A stretch of 64,000 bases of DNA, taken from contig JAGCDJ010000025.1 of NCBI GenBank assembly GCA_017651185.1, positions 124,001 to 188,000 on the forward strand, written 5' to 3'. The notes under the pieces are model-generated. The model saw nothing but the letters and a program-made list of their open reading frames with translations. It was not told the origin of the DNA and searched no databases. The DNA comes from Bacteroidales bacterium. Lineage in GTDB: Bacteria; Bacteroidota; Bacteroidia; Bacteroidales; ML635J-15. Position numbers and translations under genes: made by a program. This document shows positions 25,979 through 35,548 of the stretch, piece after piece. Every line of letters begins with the position of its first letter. Position 1 is the stretch's first letter.

Positions 25979-26593
25979 TTAATTGTTATCGATATGCTGG
26001 TGTATGAATTTTGCCAAAAGGTTCACTGCTGCATCGTTGTCGCCAATGTTTGGCACAATAATGTCGGCGTAGCGCTTGGTTGGTTCGATGAATTGCAAGT
26101 GCATTGGTTTTACGGTGTCGTAGTAATGTTCTAGAACATCGTTCACCGAACGACCGCGCTCTACCGTATCGCGACGCAAAATTCGTGCAAGACGGTCGTC
26201 TGCATCGGCATCAACATAAACCTTTACATCCATCAGGTCTCGCAATTCTGGCTGGGTAAGCACCATTATACCTTCGACAATTATTACATTGCTCGGGTTG
26301 ACCGTAAGCGTTTCCTTGCTACGCGAACTGGTAATGTAGGCGTAAATCGGCTGCTCCACCGCCTTGCCTTCCTTCAGTTCCTTGATGTGACGAATCAGCA
26401 ATTCCCATTCAATGGCATTTGGATGGTCGAAATTTATCTTTTTCCTCTCCTCCATCGGCAGATGACTGCTGTCCCAATAGTACGAATCCTGAGGCACCAA
26501 TGTCACCATGTCCCTTGGCAACTGTGCGGTAATCTTGTTTACAACGGTGGTTTTACCTGCTCCAGAACCGCCTGCAATTCCTACAACTAACAT
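25979..26593 (-). CDS. udk: uridine kinase
   Basis: 204 residues from MLVVGIAGGSGAGKTTV, the usual Udk length and a P-loop start. Longer in-frame starts exist (26614, 26680), but a TACCTTTG -7 element at 26615-26622 falls inside them, so transcription should begin just before 26593. Other Udk marks: QDSYYWDSSHLPMEERKKINFDHPNA, VIIVEGIMVL, VDADADDRLARILRRD and ERGRS. It phosphorylates uridine and cytidine in pyrimidine salvage. Confidence 0.92.
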   Translation of the reverse strand: MLVVGIAGGSGAGKTTVVNKITAQLPRDMVTLVPQDSYYWDSSHLPMEERKKINFDHPNAIEWELLIRHIKELKEGKAVEQPIYAYITSSRSKETLTVNPSNVIIVEGIMVLTQPELRDLMDVKVYVDADADDRLARILRRDTVERGRSVNDVLEHYYDTVKPMHLQFIEPTKRYADIIVPNIGDNDAAVNLLAKFIHQHIDNN

Positions 26594-26614
26594 ATCTTTT
26601 AAATTTTGTGGCAT

Positions 26615-26622
26615 CAAAGGTA
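26615..26622 (-). promoter_or_regulatory. -7 element of udk
   Basis: TACCTTTG on the minus strand, 21 bases before the chosen start; decides between alternative udk starts. Confidence 0.5.
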
Positions 26623-26665
26623 CAAATTCTTTTTTGATGATAGTCACGTCGTAAAAGAAAAAATA

Positions 26666-26697
26666 TTGCCGATGTATCAAATAATTGCATATCTTTG
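26666..26697 (+). promoter_or_regulatory. promoter of manA
   Basis: TTG (26666-26668), 21 bases, TATCTTTG (26690-26697), then 26 bases to the ATG. Divergent from the udk promoter. Confidence 0.6.
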
Positions 26698-26723
26698 AAA
26701 ATATCTAAAAACTATATATAATT

Positions 26724-27800
26724 ATGCTTTATCCATTGAAATTCAAGCCAATATACAAGACAAAAGTCTGGGGTGGCGACAAGATAGCGAAAATAAAGAA
26801 CGACAGCAATGTTCCTGCCGACTGCGGCGAAAGTTGGGAAATTTCAGGCGTCGAGGGTGATGTTTCGGTTGTTGCTAACGGATTTCTCGAAGGTAACACG
26901 TTGCAGGAAATAATAGAAGTTTATCTTGACGAGGTTGTAGGCGAAAAGGTGCTGGAAGAATACGGTTACGAGTTCCCTATTCTGCTGAAAATCATTGATG
27001 CAAAAGAAAATCTTTCGGTTCAGGTGCATCCCGATGACGAAACTGCCGCCGAACTACACAATGCACGCGGAAAGACCGAGGCATGGTATATACTCGAAGC
27101 CGACAAGGATGCAAAGATAATTGACGGCTTCAACCGCGACACAACCGAAAACGAACTTCTGCAGTCGATAAAAGATGGTAACCTTGAAAATCTGCTTAAG
27201 TACCATAATGTCAAGTCTGGAGAATTTTACTTCATCCCTGCTGGTCGCGTGCATGGAATGTGCGCAGGCACTGCCGTTGTCGAAATTCAGGAAACATCCG
27301 ATGTCACATACCGCATCTACGACTACAACCGTGGCAACCGCGAATTGCATACCCAATATGCCGTTGATGTAATCGACTACAAGAAGAACGACAAGCAGTC
27401 GGTTCCTTTCACCCGTATGCCCGACCACTCAAACCCTATTGTCGACTGCAAGTGTTTTACAACCAACTACTTACCAGTGATGAACTCACTACTTAAAGAC
27501 TATAGCAACCTCGATTCATTTGTGATTTACCATTGCGTACACGGTCAAGTTACCATAAAGACAGCCGACAGCGAGGAAATCCTCAACGAAGGCGAATCAA
27601 TCCTAATTCCTGCTTGCATCGATGAGGTAGTGCTTATACCTATAAAATATTCGGAACTACTTGAAGTCTATATGAACCTTGGCGAAAGCAAACCGCGCAA
27701 ATACGACGATTATGACATTGATACGTTGGAGCGAAGCAAAACCCTGTCCTACGACAAATCCTGCAAAGAAAACAATGGTAGTTCCTCATATATGAACTAG
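26724..27800 (+). CDS. manA: mannose-6-phosphate isomerase, type I
   Basis: 358 residues. The cupin zinc site is visible in LSVQVHPDDETAAEL with the partner segment GKTEAWYIL; RVHGMCAGTAVVEIQETSDVTYRIYDYNR is the second conserved region with the catalytic Arg area. The enzyme interconverts mannose-6-phosphate and fructose-6-phosphate, feeding GDP-sugar synthesis or mannose use. It has its own promoter, and no other sugar genes stand next to it. Confidence 0.93.
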   Translation: MLYPLKFKPIYKTKVWGGDKIAKIKNDSNVPADCGESWEISGVEGDVSVVANGFLEGNTLQEIIEVYLDEVVGEKVLEEYGYEFPILLKIIDAKENLSVQVHPDDETAAELHNARGKTEAWYILEADKDAKIIDGFNRDTTENELLQSIKDGNLENLLKYHNVKSGEFYFIPAGRVHGMCAGTAVVEIQETSDVTYRIYDYNRGNRELHTQYAVDVIDYKKNDKQSVPFTRMPDHSNPIVDCKCFTTNYLPVMNSLLKDYSNLDSFVIYHCVHGQVTIKTADSEEILNEGESILIPACIDEVVLIPIKYSELLEVYMNLGESKPRKYDDYDIDTLERSKTLSYDKSCKENNGSSSYMN

Positions 27801-27859
27801 ACATTTTTCATCACATTATAATTTTTTAAAAAAATATAAATGATATGTGAAAAAAATGT

Positions 27860-27867
27860 TATCTTTG
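27860..27867 (+). promoter_or_regulatory. -7 element of the lipoprotein gene
   Basis: TATCTTTG, 40 bases upstream of the ATG at 27908; no clear -33 element in an A-rich stretch. Confidence 0.4.
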
Positions 27868-27907
27868 TCCAATAAAAATTTTTATTAACTTAATATTATA
27901 AAATAAT

Positions 27908-28867
27908 ATGAAGAAATTTATTCTTGTAGCAGTTGCATTTTCAATTGCATTCGCATTTACATCATGTAAGAAGGACGGACAATTCTCTCCGAAGGAAAAA
28001 ATCAAAAGTATTTATTTGCAAGGAAGTATCGAATATGACAAACCATTCTTTTCAGAATGGAATGGATCCTGTGCTAAGTATTTGGATGAAAAATGGACAT
28101 GGGATGGCAAGAAACTGAAAACAATAGATTCTTATAATACGGATGGTTCTCTTTATGAAACTATTCAGTTGACATACGACAGCAAGGATAGGTTTGACCG
28201 CATAATTTATTCGGACTATCAGTTGCAATTCCGCTATGATGGTTCAAAACTTGCTGGCATAGATGCTTACGTTGGTACATCAATAAATCAAAGTTATACT
28301 TTTACTTATGATGGTAAGCATATAAGCAGAGTTGACTTTGTAAATTACAACTCGAACAAAGAATATACGGAAGAAATGAAAAAATACAATCCGCTGTCAT
28401 TGCTTTTCGATAGGGAAATTGCTAACAATATGATGAATTTTGTAAACTATACTGCTAAAAAAACTCGCGGTATGACTACAGGTTCATATACCTTAACATG
28501 GAGTAAAAATAATATATCAAATATTTCAGGCACAATCACTTCATCTTCAGCAACAACATCAATTTCAGAGGATTACGAATACGATAGTCACAAAAATCCA
28601 CAATTTGGATTTTATCATGGTTTTTCTTCAACATTTATGTCAGAAAACAACATAACTGGTATGAGGAGTACTTTGACGCAGGGAACAATCAGGATTGATG
28701 AGAATATAACTATTAATTATACTTACAAGGGCGATTTCCCTCAAATAGCAACAAAAGTACACCATGGTGTTGATACTGATGGTTATAGGTATTATACATA
28801 TTACAATAATGATCCCGAATACTATCCTTCATATACAAGAACCACTATAACCGAATACCAATATTAA
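27908..28867 (+). CDS. lipoprotein with YD-like beta repeats, unknown function
   Basis: 319 residues. The leader ends FAFTSC-KK, a lipobox, so the protein should be lipid-anchored. The mature part has repeated strand pairs such as KLKTIDSYNTDGSLYETIQLTYDSKDRFDRIIYS and YTFTYDGKHISRVDFVNYNS, a pattern like the YD/RHS-like or DUF4595-type lipoproteins of Bacteroidetes. No catalytic motif is visible. It stands alone between its own promoter and a strong terminator. Confidence 0.65.
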   Translation: MKKFILVAVAFSIAFAFTSCKKDGQFSPKEKIKSIYLQGSIEYDKPFFSEWNGSCAKYLDEKWTWDGKKLKTIDSYNTDGSLYETIQLTYDSKDRFDRIIYSDYQLQFRYDGSKLAGIDAYVGTSINQSYTFTYDGKHISRVDFVNYNSNKEYTEEMKKYNPLSLLFDREIANNMMNFVNYTAKKTRGMTTGSYTLTWSKNNISNISGTITSSSATTSISEDYEYDSHKNPQFGFYHGFSSTFMSENNITGMRSTLTQGTIRIDENITINYTYKGDFPQIATKVHHGVDTDGYRYYTYYNNDPEYYPSYTRTTITEYQY

Positions 28868-28886
28868 TATTCAAAAAATTCAATAT

Positions 28887-28915
28887 AAAAAAGGCATCTG
28901 CGGATGCCTTTTTTT
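28887..28915 (+). terminator. terminator of the lipoprotein gene
   Basis: 7-bp stem AGGCATC/GATGCCT with a TGCG loop, flanked by A6 on the left and T7 on the right, 19 bases after the stop. Confidence 0.85.
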
Positions 28916-29231
28916 GTTGTCGTATTCTCAACTATACCCGCTGTTTTTGCACTCGCCCCCGAACAAAACATATATTCAAAATCCCATCAAGTCATTACTC
29001 GCAGACTTCGTGAACTATGTTTCCATAAGACAAAGCTAACGTTCCGTAAACCGGAGACAGAGCAAAACAAACTCAGGACTTTTGCTTTGCTAAGGCGGGG
29101 AACTTCTGTAAAACAAACCGACTAAGGTACGTGCCGTGTAATTTCGCTTGTGCGGTACGTTGTTTACTATCTCACGAAGTAATCTGTTAAACGATAATCT
29201 GTTAGCAGATTACGGACAACAATAATTTGGA
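28916..29231. other. 316-base gap without a convincing gene
   Basis: A 73-codon open frame here has neither family resemblance nor start signals. The part next to the symporter stop holds a perfect small hairpin TAATCTG-TTAG-CAGATTA (29195-29212), preceded by another AATCTGTTA copy at 29181, and a loose inverted pair GGTACGTGCCG/TGCGGTACGT (29126-29160). These may be decayed intergenic repeats. Confidence 0.4.
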
Positions 29232-30701
29232 TTAATGCTTTAGCAACATATTTCCTGATTTCTTGCTAAATATCAGCAATCCTATAAAGGTTAGCAATCC
29301 GTTCACGATAAGTATTTCGAAGCCAAACTTATATCCGAAAAACAATTCCTCGGAATATATGTTTAACAGGTAACTTATTACTGGCGAAAGGATTGCTATA
29401 AATGGAACCGCCTTGTCGTTTGGGTTACGGCGCTTTACGAACAATCCAAAACAGAACAAACCCAACAATGGTCCGTATGTGTAACCAGCAATGTCGAAAA
29501 GGGTCTTAATAAGCGAATCTGTATGGAACGGCTTGAAAACTATTATGATTAAGAAATATATTGCCGCAAATGCTATGTGTGTTATCTTACGGGTTCTTGT
29601 CTTTTTCTGCTCATCGTAGTTTGGTTTCTTGTCGAACTGCAGGATGTCGAAGCAGAAGGTGGTAGTGAGCGAGGTGAGAGTTCCGTCGGCACTCGAATAG
29701 CCAGCCGCTACAAGACCTATAATAAATATAATCCAGGTCACAGAACCAAGGTTCTGTGCAACTGCCGCGAATATGCTATCTGACTTTTCTGGAAGCACAA
29801 ATCCAGTATGCGACGAATATGTCATAAGTGCAACGCCAAGCACAAGGAACAGAATATTCACAATGACAATGCACACGCTGAACGAAAGCATGTTTTTCTT
29901 CGCTTCCTTCAACGACTTGCAGGTTAGGTTCTTTTGCATCATGTCCTGGTCGAGACCTGTCATTGCTATGGTAATGAATGCTCCGCTTAGAATCTGCTTC
30001 AAGAAGAAATTGTTTGACCGCCAGTCAGTTTCGAACATTTTGGTATAACCGTCATCCGCTGCCTGCGACATCATGTCGAAGAAAGAAATGTCCATTTCCT
30101 TGAGCAGAAATACGATTGTTATCACCGTTGACAGCAAAAGGAAGGTTGTCTGGAGTGTATCTGTCCAAATAATGGTCTTTATTCCGCCCTTGAAGGTGTA
30201 GACTAGGATAAGCACAATAAAAAACAGCGCCAGTGCCCAAAATGGAACGCCTATCGCCTTGAACACAAACTCGTGAAGTACAAACACAACCAGATACATC
30301 CTTAATGCCGACCCCATCAGTCGCGACACAATAAAGAAGAACGAACCGGTGCGTTGCGAATTGCTGCCAAAACGCCTGTCGAGATATGTGTAGATTGACG
30401 TTAGGTTCAACTTGTAGTACAAAGGCAACAACACGAATGCTATCACAACGTATCCTATTGTGTATCCGAGCACTACTCCGAAATAAGTAAACTGACTGCT
30501 CTGCACATATCCTGGCACCGACATGAATGTCACACCCGAAAGCGAGGCGCCTATCATACCGTATGCCACCACAAACCAAGGTGACCTGCGGTTTCCTGTG
30601 AAAAATGTATCGTTGTTTGCCTTCCTTGAGGTCAGGAAAGAAATTAGAATAAGAAGAGCAAAATAACCTATTACTATCGAAGCAATTACGTAAGGATTCA
30701 T
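29232..30701 (-). CDS. sodium:solute symporter (SSS family)
   Basis: 489 residues with about 13 membrane segments. The N-terminal ISFLTSRKANNDTFFTGNRRSPWFVVAYGMIGASLSGVTF and the central FITIAMTGLDQDMMQKNL and GYSSADGTLTSLTTTFCFDIL stretches are typical of SSS transporters, including the family sodium-site Ser/Thr region. The substrate cannot be told; relatives carry sugars, amino acids or sialic acid. It follows the TPR/PD40 gene by 34 bases without a terminator, so the two may be cotranscribed. Confidence 0.88.
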   Translation of the reverse strand: MNPYVIASIVIGYFALLILISFLTSRKANNDTFFTGNRRSPWFVVAYGMIGASLSGVTFMSVPGYVQSSQFTYFGVVLGYTIGYVVIAFVLLPLYYKLNLTSIYTYLDRRFGSNSQRTGSFFFIVSRLMGSALRMYLVVFVLHEFVFKAIGVPFWALALFFIVLILVYTFKGGIKTIIWTDTLQTTFLLLSTVITIVFLLKEMDISFFDMMSQAADDGYTKMFETDWRSNNFFLKQILSGAFITIAMTGLDQDMMQKNLTCKSLKEAKKNMLSFSVCIVIVNILFLVLGVALMTYSSHTGFVLPEKSDSIFAAVAQNLGSVTWIIFIIGLVAAGYSSADGTLTSLTTTFCFDILQFDKKPNYDEQKKTRTRKITHIAFAAIYFLIIIVFKPFHTDSLIKTLFDIAGYTYGPLLGLFCFGLFVKRRNPNDKAVPFIAILSPVISYLLNIYSEELFFGYKFGFEILIVNGLLTFIGLLIFSKKSGNMLLKH

Positions 30702-30735
30702 AACTAATTGGTTTGCTTCCTACTTTATGCTGTGG

Positions 30736-32970
30736 TTATTTTATGTTCTTAGGTTGTAAATTTTCTGGCAAGGTAATGACATATATGTCAAGATTTCCCT
30801 TCTTGCCTTTCGGTGCATTGGACTTCGAGAAGTATGCCTTTGTGCCGTCACCCGAAATCTTGTATCCAAAGTCATCGGAAGCAGTATTGATTTCCTTGCC
30901 GAGGTTTATCGGTTCGCTCCAGCAATCCCAGCAATCGTCGCTAAGACGTGTCGAGACATACATGTCAAGACCGCCAAGACCACCACGTCCATCTGATGCA
31001 AAATAGAGATGCTTGTTGTCGGAATGTAGGAACGGTGTGCGTTCAGTAAAAATAGTATTTATTGATGCACCAAGATTTATAGGTTTGCCCCATTCGCCGT
31101 TTTCGTCAACTGTGCAAACATAGATATCGGTTTGATTTTCGTCAACTTTTCCGTGATATACTAGTCCGTCGAAGTCGGCATCGTTGAAGAAGTTGAGCAT
31201 GTCGTTGCGCTTTGCTGCAAAGAAAAATGCCTTGCCGTCGCGACTGATAAAGGCATCGCCCTGCCAGTTGCACGAGTTAACATTTGACGACATTTTCTGC
31301 GGTTTTCCCCAGGTAGCACCTGCCTTCTTAGAGAAGTACAACCTTCCGTTACGGAATATGTACATAGTGTTGCCCGATGCGTTTACACATTGCGGATAGT
31401 CGTTCGACTTGGTCGACACTTCGCCTATTAACTGTGCTTCTGTCCAACCATCTGCCGAAGTTTCGGAATAGAATACATCCTCGCCGCTCTTGCTGTTGCT
31501 ACGGCCTTCGCCACAGAAATACAAGGTGCTTCCATCTGCCGACAATATCGGGTTATATTCGTTGCCCGAAGTGTTTATCGTTTCGGAAAGTGCTTCAACT
31601 GTAACCGACTGGTTTTTCTGTTCAAGAATTTCGAGCAAAGCGTTTATCTTTTGCGGTTTATCCTTCCAGTAATCCTTGTACTTCAGTACGGTTACTGTTG
31701 CATTTGACCAGTTTTTGCTTTCGATGTCGGATTGTATCATCTTCTGAAGTGCAACAAATGCTTTTTCGCGTGGTGCTGCCTCCTTGATATATTCGTCGTA
31801 GGCCGCTGCCGACTTCTTGGCATTGTATCCGTTATGGATTTTCAGTTTTTCTCCCTTGACTGCTAATGCTGAGTCTGCAACATATTTGTCGCGAATAAGG
31901 TTTCTCTGACTTTCGGTAAGTTCGTCGTAGAACGCCTTGAGCGAAACCATTTCGCCATCGGAAGCGACAAGGTTATAATATAGTTTTATTGCCTGATTCT
32001 TCTTGTCGCCATCCAAATTCTTGTAGCAGTATTTGATAATTTCGGCGTTGTCGCCAGCGCACTGCATTGCCGACGTTATTGCCATGCTCTTCCATTTGCT
32101 TTCGGGGTGTCTCTTGACAAAACGAATGTACGAACTACAGTTGCCATCGGCAGTCTCCTCGTTATACAACTTTTCCTCGTACATCATTTCGGCCTTATAG
32201 TACTGCGAACTCTTAGGATACTTTTCCATATAGCGCTTCAATGCTGCTGCGGTGTTTTCGCGTTCGGCATTGTTCAGTGCAATTGTGTAAACTTTTTCCT
32301 GTGCTTCATTGGCAAGTTCCGATGTAGGGTATTTGCTCAAGAATTCTTCGTATGCCTCTACAGTATTGGCGGCAGTTGCCTTCTCAAGACCTTTTTCGTC
32401 GCGCCTTCTGGTTGCATCGGGAACCTGCTGTGCATCGGGATATGTGCGGATGAATGCGGCATAATCCTCCTCCGTATTCTTCTGTATTGTCAACTTATAT
32501 GCTTCGATGTTGCGATACATCTTTGCTTCGGAACGGTAGTCCTCCGATGCCTTTCGGTAAAAAAACAGATAGTTCTGATATGCCTCATACGTGTTTGCCC
32601 TAATTGCATCTTTCAGAGCATAACGGCAGATTGTATCGGTATAGTTATTAAAGATGTCCATATTGATAGGCACCGTGTTAAGTTTTTCCTTGGTCTTTTC
32701 GTCAAGTTGCGGATAATACGCCTCGCAAGTCTGCAGGCACTTGTATGCCTCTACTGGATCGTAACCCTCGTATTCCCGCTGGAAAAGCAGATATGCCTTG
32801 TAGAAGTTGAATTCAACGTCGTCCTGATTCTTGGAAAGACCTTTTTCTATTGCCTTCTGTGCATTGTCGTACTTGCCCTTCCAAATGAATTCCAACGATT
32901 TGGTTTGCTGCGAAAAGGCCGCTGCTGAAAGCATAATAGCCAATGAAATAAGTATAAATTTCCTATTCAT
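30736..32970 (-). CDS. secreted TPR and PD40 beta-propeller protein
   Basis: About 744 residues from MNRKFILISLAIMLSAAAFSQ, a signal peptide. The first ~430 residues are helical, TPR-like, with repeats of the form EAYEEFLSKYPTSELANEA. The last ~280 form WD40-like PD40 blades: NEYNPILSADGSTLYFCG, CNWQGDAFISRDGKAFFFAA, TERTPFLHSDNKHLYFASDGRGGLGGLD and DDFGYKISGDGTKAYFS. The layout recalls PorE/OmpA-linked propeller proteins but the OmpA domain is absent; the end is ITLPENLQPKNIK. Function unknown; a cell-envelope scaffold role is a guess. Confidence 0.75.
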   Translation of the reverse strand: MNRKFILISLAIMLSAAAFSQQTKSLEFIWKGKYDNAQKAIEKGLSKNQDDVEFNFYKAYLLFQREYEGYDPVEAYKCLQTCEAYYPQLDEKTKEKLNTVPINMDIFNNYTDTICRYALKDAIRANTYEAYQNYLFFYRKASEDYRSEAKMYRNIEAYKLTIQKNTEEDYAAFIRTYPDAQQVPDATRRRDEKGLEKATAANTVEAYEEFLSKYPTSELANEAQEKVYTIALNNAERENTAAALKRYMEKYPKSSQYYKAEMMYEEKLYNEETADGNCSSYIRFVKRHPESKWKSMAITSAMQCAGDNAEIIKYCYKNLDGDKKNQAIKLYYNLVASDGEMVSLKAFYDELTESQRNLIRDKYVADSALAVKGEKLKIHNGYNAKKSAAAYDEYIKEAAPREKAFVALQKMIQSDIESKNWSNATVTVLKYKDYWKDKPQKINALLEILEQKNQSVTVEALSETINTSGNEYNPILSADGSTLYFCGEGRSNSKSGEDVFYSETSADGWTEAQLIGEVSTKSNDYPQCVNASGNTMYIFRNGRLYFSKKAGATWGKPQKMSSNVNSCNWQGDAFISRDGKAFFFAAKRNDMLNFFNDADFDGLVYHGKVDENQTDIYVCTVDENGEWGKPINLGASINTIFTERTPFLHSDNKHLYFASDGRGGLGGLDMYVSTRLSDDCWDCWSEPINLGKEINTASDDFGYKISGDGTKAYFSKSNAPKGKKGNLDIYVITLPENLQPKNIK

Positions 32971-33066
32971 GTGCAAATTAATTTTTGAGGTCGTAAATTT
33001 AAATTAAATAATCGGATTACGGAAGACAATGTTAATTATTTTATTCAATGTTTAATGTTCAAAGAT

Positions 33067-33101
33067 GTATATGTAGGGGTGGTACCTGCCCCTACATATA
33101 C
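33067..33101. repeat. REP-like palindrome
   Basis: Perfect 13-bp stem GTATATGTAGGGG/CCCCTACATATAC around a 9-base loop that itself contains GGTACC. It lies in the divergent gap between the PD40 gene and the thioesterase gene. Confidence 0.7.
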
Positions 33102-33158
33102 CATACATTTGTTATTGAATATTTTTGTATTTTTGAAACGCGAAATGAAATAGATATT

Positions 33159-33956
33159 ATGATAAAGGATTACGAACTAAAAAACAGCAAGTACATAATA
33201 CATGACGTAGTTCCATGCTACGATGTGGATTCAACATTGAGAATGAGACCTGTAGGCTTTATGAACATAGCACAGGAAATGGCAACACGCGCTGCCGAAC
33301 CGTTTGGTTTCGGTTACGATGATATGATACGCAAGAATATGGCATGGGTGCTGTCCAGGATGCACTTCCATTTCATTGACATTCCACGATGGAAAGATGA
33401 ACTTGAAATTTCCACTTGGCATAAGGGCATTGTCGGTCCATTTTTTGTCAGGGACTTTTCAATTTGCGATACCGACGGTATGCTAAAGGCAGTAGGAACT
33501 AGTTCGTGGGTAGTGCTCGACACCATAAAACGCTCAATGGTAAAAATTTCCGAGTTCATAGACATGATTCCCGAGGAGTCGGCATGTCACGAGGATGCAA
33601 TCGGCACTCTTGCACCAAAAGTCATGATGCCGCGCAATAGTAGTCCGCAACTTGTCAAAAGCGTGAAACTTGGATATTCGGACATCGACCTAAACGGTCA
33701 TACCAACAATGCACGTTACATACACTACGCAACAGACTGCTTCGACTGTGCCGAAATGGAAAAAATGGCTGTCTCTGATGTCTACATTACCTTCAATCAC
33801 GAAACTATGGCAGGAGAAACACTGGACCTGTATCTGCTCGACGAAGATGCAAGCAATTACACCGAGGAACTAAAAATTGCACGTGTATCAACCATAGAAG
33901 GAAAGGTCGGTGACAAACAGGCATTCTGCGCCAGAATAGTTTTTACTGAACGCTAA
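33159..33956 (+). CDS. acyl-ACP thioesterase
   Basis: 265 residues from MIKDYELKNSKYIIHDVVPCYDVDS; the frame is open further upstream but the extra residues come from the REP-like palindrome and are not protein-like. It has two hotdog domains, with NIAQEMATRAAEPFGFGYDDM and MAWVLSRMHFHFIDIPRWKDEL in the first and YSDIDLNGHTNNARYIHYATDCF in the second. The DxNxHxxN-type motif (DLNGHTNN) is the catalytic region of FatA-like acyl-ACP thioesterases. It releases fatty acids from acyl carrier protein. It converges with the lolE-like gene with a single base between stops. Confidence 0.88.
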   Translation: MIKDYELKNSKYIIHDVVPCYDVDSTLRMRPVGFMNIAQEMATRAAEPFGFGYDDMIRKNMAWVLSRMHFHFIDIPRWKDELEISTWHKGIVGPFFVRDFSICDTDGMLKAVGTSSWVVLDTIKRSMVKISEFIDMIPEESACHEDAIGTLAPKVMMPRNSSPQLVKSVKLGYSDIDLNGHTNNARYIHYATDCFDCAEMEKMAVSDVYITFNHETMAGETLDLYLLDEDASNYTEELKIARVSTIEGKVGDKQAFCARIVFTER

Positions 33957-33957
33957 T

Positions 33958-35199
33958 TTATTGACCGCTGGACTTTGCAATCCTACCCGTCACTACCTTC
34001 ACAGGCAACCAGGCGGCAAAAAGACCAATAAGCATTACTGCGGCAAACGACCATAAAATGTCAATCATGTTCACTACAACAGGATATGCATCAATAATAA
34101 ACGACCCACTTCCTCCGCCGAGTTTTACAAAGCCGTAAGTCATTTGCAACCAACAGATAAAACCACCAAAAATAAGCCCTGCCACCGCACCGACCAGACT
34201 CACGCCAACTCCTTCGATAAAGAAAATCCGCCTTATTGCCTTGTCGTTGGCGCCCATGCTACGAAGTATGGAAATGTCGTTGCGCTTGTCGATTATGAGC
34301 ATTGTAATGGATGCAATTATGTTGAAGGAAGCAATCAACAATATGAATATCAGTATCATAAATATCGCCCACTTTTCCGATTGCATAATCTTGTAGGCGT
34401 ACTCGTGCTGCTGTTTTCGGTCAAGAATCTGAAACTCATCACCTAATTTCTGCGAAAGATATTCTACTGACTTATCATTGTTAGCATTGCGTTTTAATTT
34501 CAATTCAACAGCACCAACTTCGGTTTCAAATTCCAGCAACTTTCGCACCTCGTCGATTGGCAAGACCACATATTTGGTGTCGTATTCCTGCTGAATCGCA
34601 AAAATGCCTGAAGGATATGCCGTCACACTGTTGAGAATGTCGGATGCAGCATCGCTGAAATTGCCATGTATTTCTTTTGTGCGACTTGGAATATTGATTG
34701 TCAACGGTTCAAGATAGTCGCAAAATACGCCCATTGAGTATGCCACGCCGGCGCCCATGATTGCGCAAGCAACTCCTTCATTGTACAAAATCGGTTCGCC
34801 ACGCACAACCATAGTGTCAAGTCCTGTTGTTTCAAGATATTTTTCATCCACGCCCTTTATTGTGGCAATAAGTTGTTTTTCACCATATTGCAAAAGTGCG
34901 TTTTCCTCGAGTGTATATGATGCCGATGCAATGAAATCGCATCCATCTATTGTCGCCCTGAAATTTTCAGTTGGCACAAAAGTCTTTCCATGCACTGGAA
35001 CAACCTTTATGTCGGGGTCGAACGAATTGTTGAGCCGGGTAAGCAAATCCTCGAACCCGTTGAAAACCGACATTATAATCACCAGTGCAGCGGTGCCGAC
35101 AGCAACTCCCAAGATGGAAATTATGGAAATGATGTTTATCGCATTGCGCGATTTTTTCGACACCAAATACCGTGATGCTATGTAAAAAGGAAAGTTCAT
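33958..35199 (-). CDS. LolC/LolE-type ABC transporter permease
   Basis: 413 residues: one N-terminal membrane segment in IASRYLVSKKSRNAINIISIISILGVAVGTAALVIIMSVFNGFEDLL, a large periplasmic domain (~55-270) and three C-terminal segments with LIIDKRNDISILRSMGANDKAIRRIFFIEG. This is the FtsX/MacB-type permease of the lipoprotein-releasing system, which passes lipoproteins to LolA. The start is directly after the rbfA stop (no gap), so it is translated in the lpxK-punA-rbfA-lolE run. A LolA-like protein is encoded at 16 kb. Confidence 0.88.
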   Translation of the reverse strand: MNFPFYIASRYLVSKKSRNAINIISIISILGVAVGTAALVIIMSVFNGFEDLLTRLNNSFDPDIKVVPVHGKTFVPTENFRATIDGCDFIASASYTLEENALLQYGEKQLIATIKGVDEKYLETTGLDTMVVRGEPILYNEGVACAIMGAGVAYSMGVFCDYLEPLTINIPSRTKEIHGNFSDAASDILNSVTAYPSGIFAIQQEYDTKYVVLPIDEVRKLLEFETEVGAVELKLKRNANNDKSVEYLSQKLGDEFQILDRKQQHEYAYKIMQSEKWAIFMILIFILLIASFNIIASITMLIIDKRNDISILRSMGANDKAIRRIFFIEGVGVSLVGAVAGLIFGGFICWLQMTYGFVKLGGGSGSFIIDAYPVVVNMIDILWSFAAVMLIGLFAAWLPVKVVTGRIAKSSGQ

Positions 35200-35538
35200 C
35201 TACGACTTTAGAGCCCTCTCGATGCGTTCAACCTCATCGAAACTGTCATCTAGGTAGAAAATGAGTTCGGGGACACGGCGAACATCGTTGCGGATTGCAT
35301 TTCCGAGTTCGTAGCGTATTCTCGAAACATTGGTATTTATTTCCTTTATTATCGATTGTCCATCGGTTGATGGGAAAATGCTGAGGTATATCTTTGCAAG
35401 TCCAAGGTCTGGCGACATTCGCACGCCAGTAATTGTAAGCAATCTGCCCGGCACCAAACCGTTGAACTTAAACTGCAATACATTTGCCAGTTCCTTCTGA
35501 ACCAAGCCGGCAACCTGTGTCTGTCTCTTTGAATCCAT
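35200..35538 (-). CDS. rbfA: ribosome-binding factor A
   Basis: 112 residues. QTQVAGLVQKELANVLQF, LLTITGVRMSPDLGLAKIYLSIFP and the KH-fold ending VPELIFYLDDSFDEVERIE are the RbfA pattern. It binds the 30S subunit during 16S rRNA 5'-end maturation. It is placed between punA and lolE, a common Bacteroidetes order. Confidence 0.93.
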   Translation of the reverse strand: MDSKRQTQVAGLVQKELANVLQFKFNGLVPGRLLTITGVRMSPDLGLAKIYLSIFPSTDGQSIIKEINTNVSRIRYELGNAIRNDVRRVPELIFYLDDSFDEVERIERALKS

Positions 35539-35548
35539 CTGTCCTTAT

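Noticed and set aside
26594..26680. Longer uridine kinase start at 26680
   Set aside because: The extra residues are not Udk-like and a TACCTTTG -7 element lies inside them.
28904..29125. 73-codon open frame after the lipoprotein gene
   Set aside because: It begins inside the terminator hairpin and shows no known domain or start signal.
32107..32928. 273-codon plus-strand frame, very rich in Cys, Phe and Leu
   Set aside because: Antisense shadow of the TPR part of the PD40 protein, which has a signal peptide and recognisable repeats.
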